Positions 4,852 to 5,784 of a stretch of 5,784 nt of DNA are shown in pieces. Below the pieces are notes generated by a model that had not been told where the DNA came from, ran no database searches, and saw nothing but the letters and a program-made list of their open reading frames with translations. Origin of the DNA: Patescibacteria group bacterium (GTDB lineage Bacteria; Patescibacteriota; Gracilibacteria; UM-FILTER-43-11); NCBI GenBank assembly GCA_029260955.1, contig JAJDCF010000109.1:1-5784 (forward strand), in the 5' to 3' direction. Within the stretch, counting starts at the first letter, position 1. Every line of letters starts with the position of its first letter. Made by a program: the position numbers and the translations under genes.

Positions 4852-4919
4852 CGCAGACAGTAGGCACCCATAAGACCTGCCGAGACGAAACTATCAATTA
4901 TTTGATGTCTCAGTCTGCG
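4852..4919 (+). promoter_or_regulatory. L10-type ribosomal protein leader RNA
   Basis: The leader folds as a three-way structure. The closing stem is CGCAGAC (4852-4858) with GTCTGCG (4913-4919). One short hairpin is GGCA (4863-4866) with TGCC (4878-4881). The other is GAGAC (4882-4886) with GTCTC (4907-4911), extended by ATCAA (4893-4897) with TTGAT (4902-4906). Its position between the rplJ promoter and gene fits the known L10 leader, where L10-(L12)4 binds its own mRNA. The match to that family is by position and general shape, not by a covariance search. Confidence 0.62.
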
Positions 4920-4934
4920 CGCTGAGATTTTTTT
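4908..4934 (+). terminator. Attenuator hairpin in the rplJ leader
   Basis: TCTCAG (4908-4913) pairs with CTGAGA (4922-4927), followed immediately by seven Ts (4928-4934), 12 bases before the rplJ ATG. The left arm uses bases that also form the 3' sides of both longer leader stems, so terminator and leader fold exclude each other. This is a classic attenuation layout. Confidence 0.65.
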
Positions 4935-4946
4935 ATTCTAAATACT

Positions 4947-5669
4947 ATGGCAGTTACCAGACAGAAGAAAGAGGAAGCATTACAAGATTTGGTCGACAAG
5001 TTCGGCCGCTCAAAGTCAGTTGTTTTCGCCGATTATCGTGGAATTGATGTAGCCAGTATCTCTGAGCTTCGAAGTGAGCTTCGCAAAGAAGATGCTGAAA
5101 TGAAAGTCGCCAAAAAAACGCTGATTGGTCTTGCGGCCAAAGACAGTGTTGGTGAACTAGACAATGCTGAGCTAGAGGGGCCAGTCGTGGCTACCTTTTC
5201 TTACGAAGACCCACTTTCCGGTATTCGCATTCTATTTAAGTTTTCCAAGAAAAATGAGAACCTAAAGCTTCTCGGCGGCATAGTCGATGGAAAAGTAGTT
5301 GGGCCAGACGTCATTAATCAGTATGCCAAGCTTCCAAGTCGTGATGAACTTTTAGCTAAGCTTATTGGCTCCATGAATGCACCACTTTCTGGCTTTGTCG
5401 GAATCGGTCACAGTTTGATCGCTGGAATCGTTCGTGTTTTGGATGCTTACAAAGACAGCATGCCAGCGGAAGCTGCACCTGCACCTGCCGCTGAGCCTAC
5501 TCCCGCTCCTGAAACTACTGCAGCAGTTGAGGAAGCTCCTGAACCTGCATCTGAGGCACCTGTAGAAGTACCAGATGAGAAACCTGCAGCAGAAGAACCT
5601 GCTGCCGAAGAAGCTCCAGCTGAAGGTGAGGAAGAGAAAACGGAAGAGGCTCCAGCCGAAGCCGCATAA
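4947..5669 (+). CDS. rplJ: 50S ribosomal protein L10 with acidic Ala/Pro/Glu-rich tail
   Basis: Residues 1-170 are a standard L10: MAVTRQKKEE, the VVFADYRGIDVASISELRSE segment (25-44), KVAKKTL (53-59), the globular rRNA-binding domain, and a final helix (about 147-170) that in the family carries the L7/L12 dimers of the ribosomal stalk. Typical L10 is about 165-175 residues; this one has 240. The extra 68 residues or so (173-240) are almost only Ala, Pro and Glu with two lysines, so disordered and strongly acidic. The ATG lies 12 bases after an attenuator with no Shine-Dalgarno sequence. It is followed 41 AT-rich bases later by rplL, the usual operon. Regulation by L10 binding to the leader is likely. 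Confidence 0.95.
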   Translation: MAVTRQKKEEALQDLVDKFGRSKSVVFADYRGIDVASISELRSELRKEDAEMKVAKKTLIGLAAKDSVGELDNAELEGPVVATFSYEDPLSGIRILFKFSKKNENLKLLGGIVDGKVVGPDVINQYAKLPSRDELLAKLIGSMNAPLSGFVGIGHSLIAGIVRVLDAYKDSMPAEAAPAPAAEPTPAPETTAAVEEAPEPASEAPVEVPDEKPAAEEPAAEEAPAEGEEEKTEEAPAEAA

Positions 5670-5710
5670 ATTTATCAATAAATATTTAATATCTATATAA
5701 CCATTTAATT

Positions 5711-5784
5711 ATGTCTGACGAAGTAAAATTGTCTAAGGCCGCTCAAGGAATCCTTGATGAGGTAAAAAAACTTTCTGTACTTGA
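5711..5784 (+). CDS. rplL: 50S ribosomal protein L7/L12, N-terminal part (partial)
   Basis: The first 24 codons, MSDEVKLSKAAQGILDEVKK followed by LSVL, match the N-terminal dimerisation region of L7/L12, which binds the last helix of L10 and recruits translation factors. The gene runs off the window. Its position right after rplJ is the conserved order. No ribosome binding site is seen in the AT-rich 41-base gap, so it may depend on translational coupling or on SD-independent initiation. Confidence 0.88.
   Translation, partial: MSDEVKLSKAAQGILDEVKKLSVL

Noticed and set aside
4914..4934. Third copy of the cassette leader element in the rplJ leader (GCG..TGAGATTTTT)
   Set aside because: The likeness is limited to the terminator arm and its T tract, so it is explained by the attenuator.
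5352..5678. 108-codon minus-strand frame opposite the rplJ tail
   Set aside because: Its Ser/Arg/Phe/Cys-rich translation is the reverse reading of the repetitive Ala/Pro/Glu codons. The open frame is a side effect of that composition.
1..5784. CRISPR array, insertion sequence, tRNA or rRNA gene, integron attC site
   Set aside because: I saw no regularly spaced repeats, transposase or integrase reading frames, terminal inverted repeats, tRNA-like cloverleaf, rRNA segment, or paired attC core motifs beside the cassettes.

Overview
The window is bacterial chromosome built from short, tightly packed, mostly single-gene transcription units. The housekeeping anchors are the last codons of rplU (L21), a convergent RluD-type pseudouridine synthase, and the start of the rplJ-rplL (L10, L7/L12) operon with a structured leader. 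Most starts lack a Shine-Dalgarno sequence. Several promoters lie so close to the start codon that the mRNAs should be leaderless or nearly so. Six of the seven visible stop codons are TAA. L10 carries a long Ala/Pro/Glu tail. These traits suggest a reduced-genome lineage such as the candidate phyla radiation (Patescibacteria). That placement is an impression from sequence style, of low to moderate confidence, not a demonstrated assignment.

Layout: 1-59 rplU 3' end (+); 52-984 rluD (-), overlapping rplU by 8 bases; 985-1089 divergent promoters sharing one -35 element; 1090-1338 small winged-helix protein A (+) with terminator; 1466-2926 a 486-residue SAM methyltransferase (+); 3007-3321 small winged-helix protein B (+) with terminator; 3434-4807 a membrane-anchored protein with an HExxxH zinc-peptidase-like motif (+); 4815-4934 rplJ promoter and attenuator-type leader; 4947-5669 rplJ (+); 5711-5784 start of rplL (+).

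The accessory island lies between rluD and rplJ. Its most striking feature is a pair of related transcription units, about 1016-1404 and 2930-3380, lying in the same orientation on either side of the methyltransferase gene. Each has a TTGACA-N17 promoter, a conserved 28-base promoter-proximal element, a clear Shine-Dalgarno sequence, a small GC-rich winged-helix gene, a shared GGTAATTGCGCC box at the gene end and a near-identical 27-base GC-rich terminator hairpin. The non-coding ends are more alike than the proteins between them. The boxed sequence is read in a different frame in each copy, so it is conserved as DNA or RNA rather than as protein.

The methyltransferase has an internally duplicated N-terminal half (offset about 128 residues) and an HD...H arrangement resembling the iron site of alpha-keto-acid C-methyltransferases such as MppJ. 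A plausible but unproven reading is an acquired metabolic gene bracketed by two paralogous autoregulators. The HExxxH gene next to them has its own promoter, and no functional link to them is shown.
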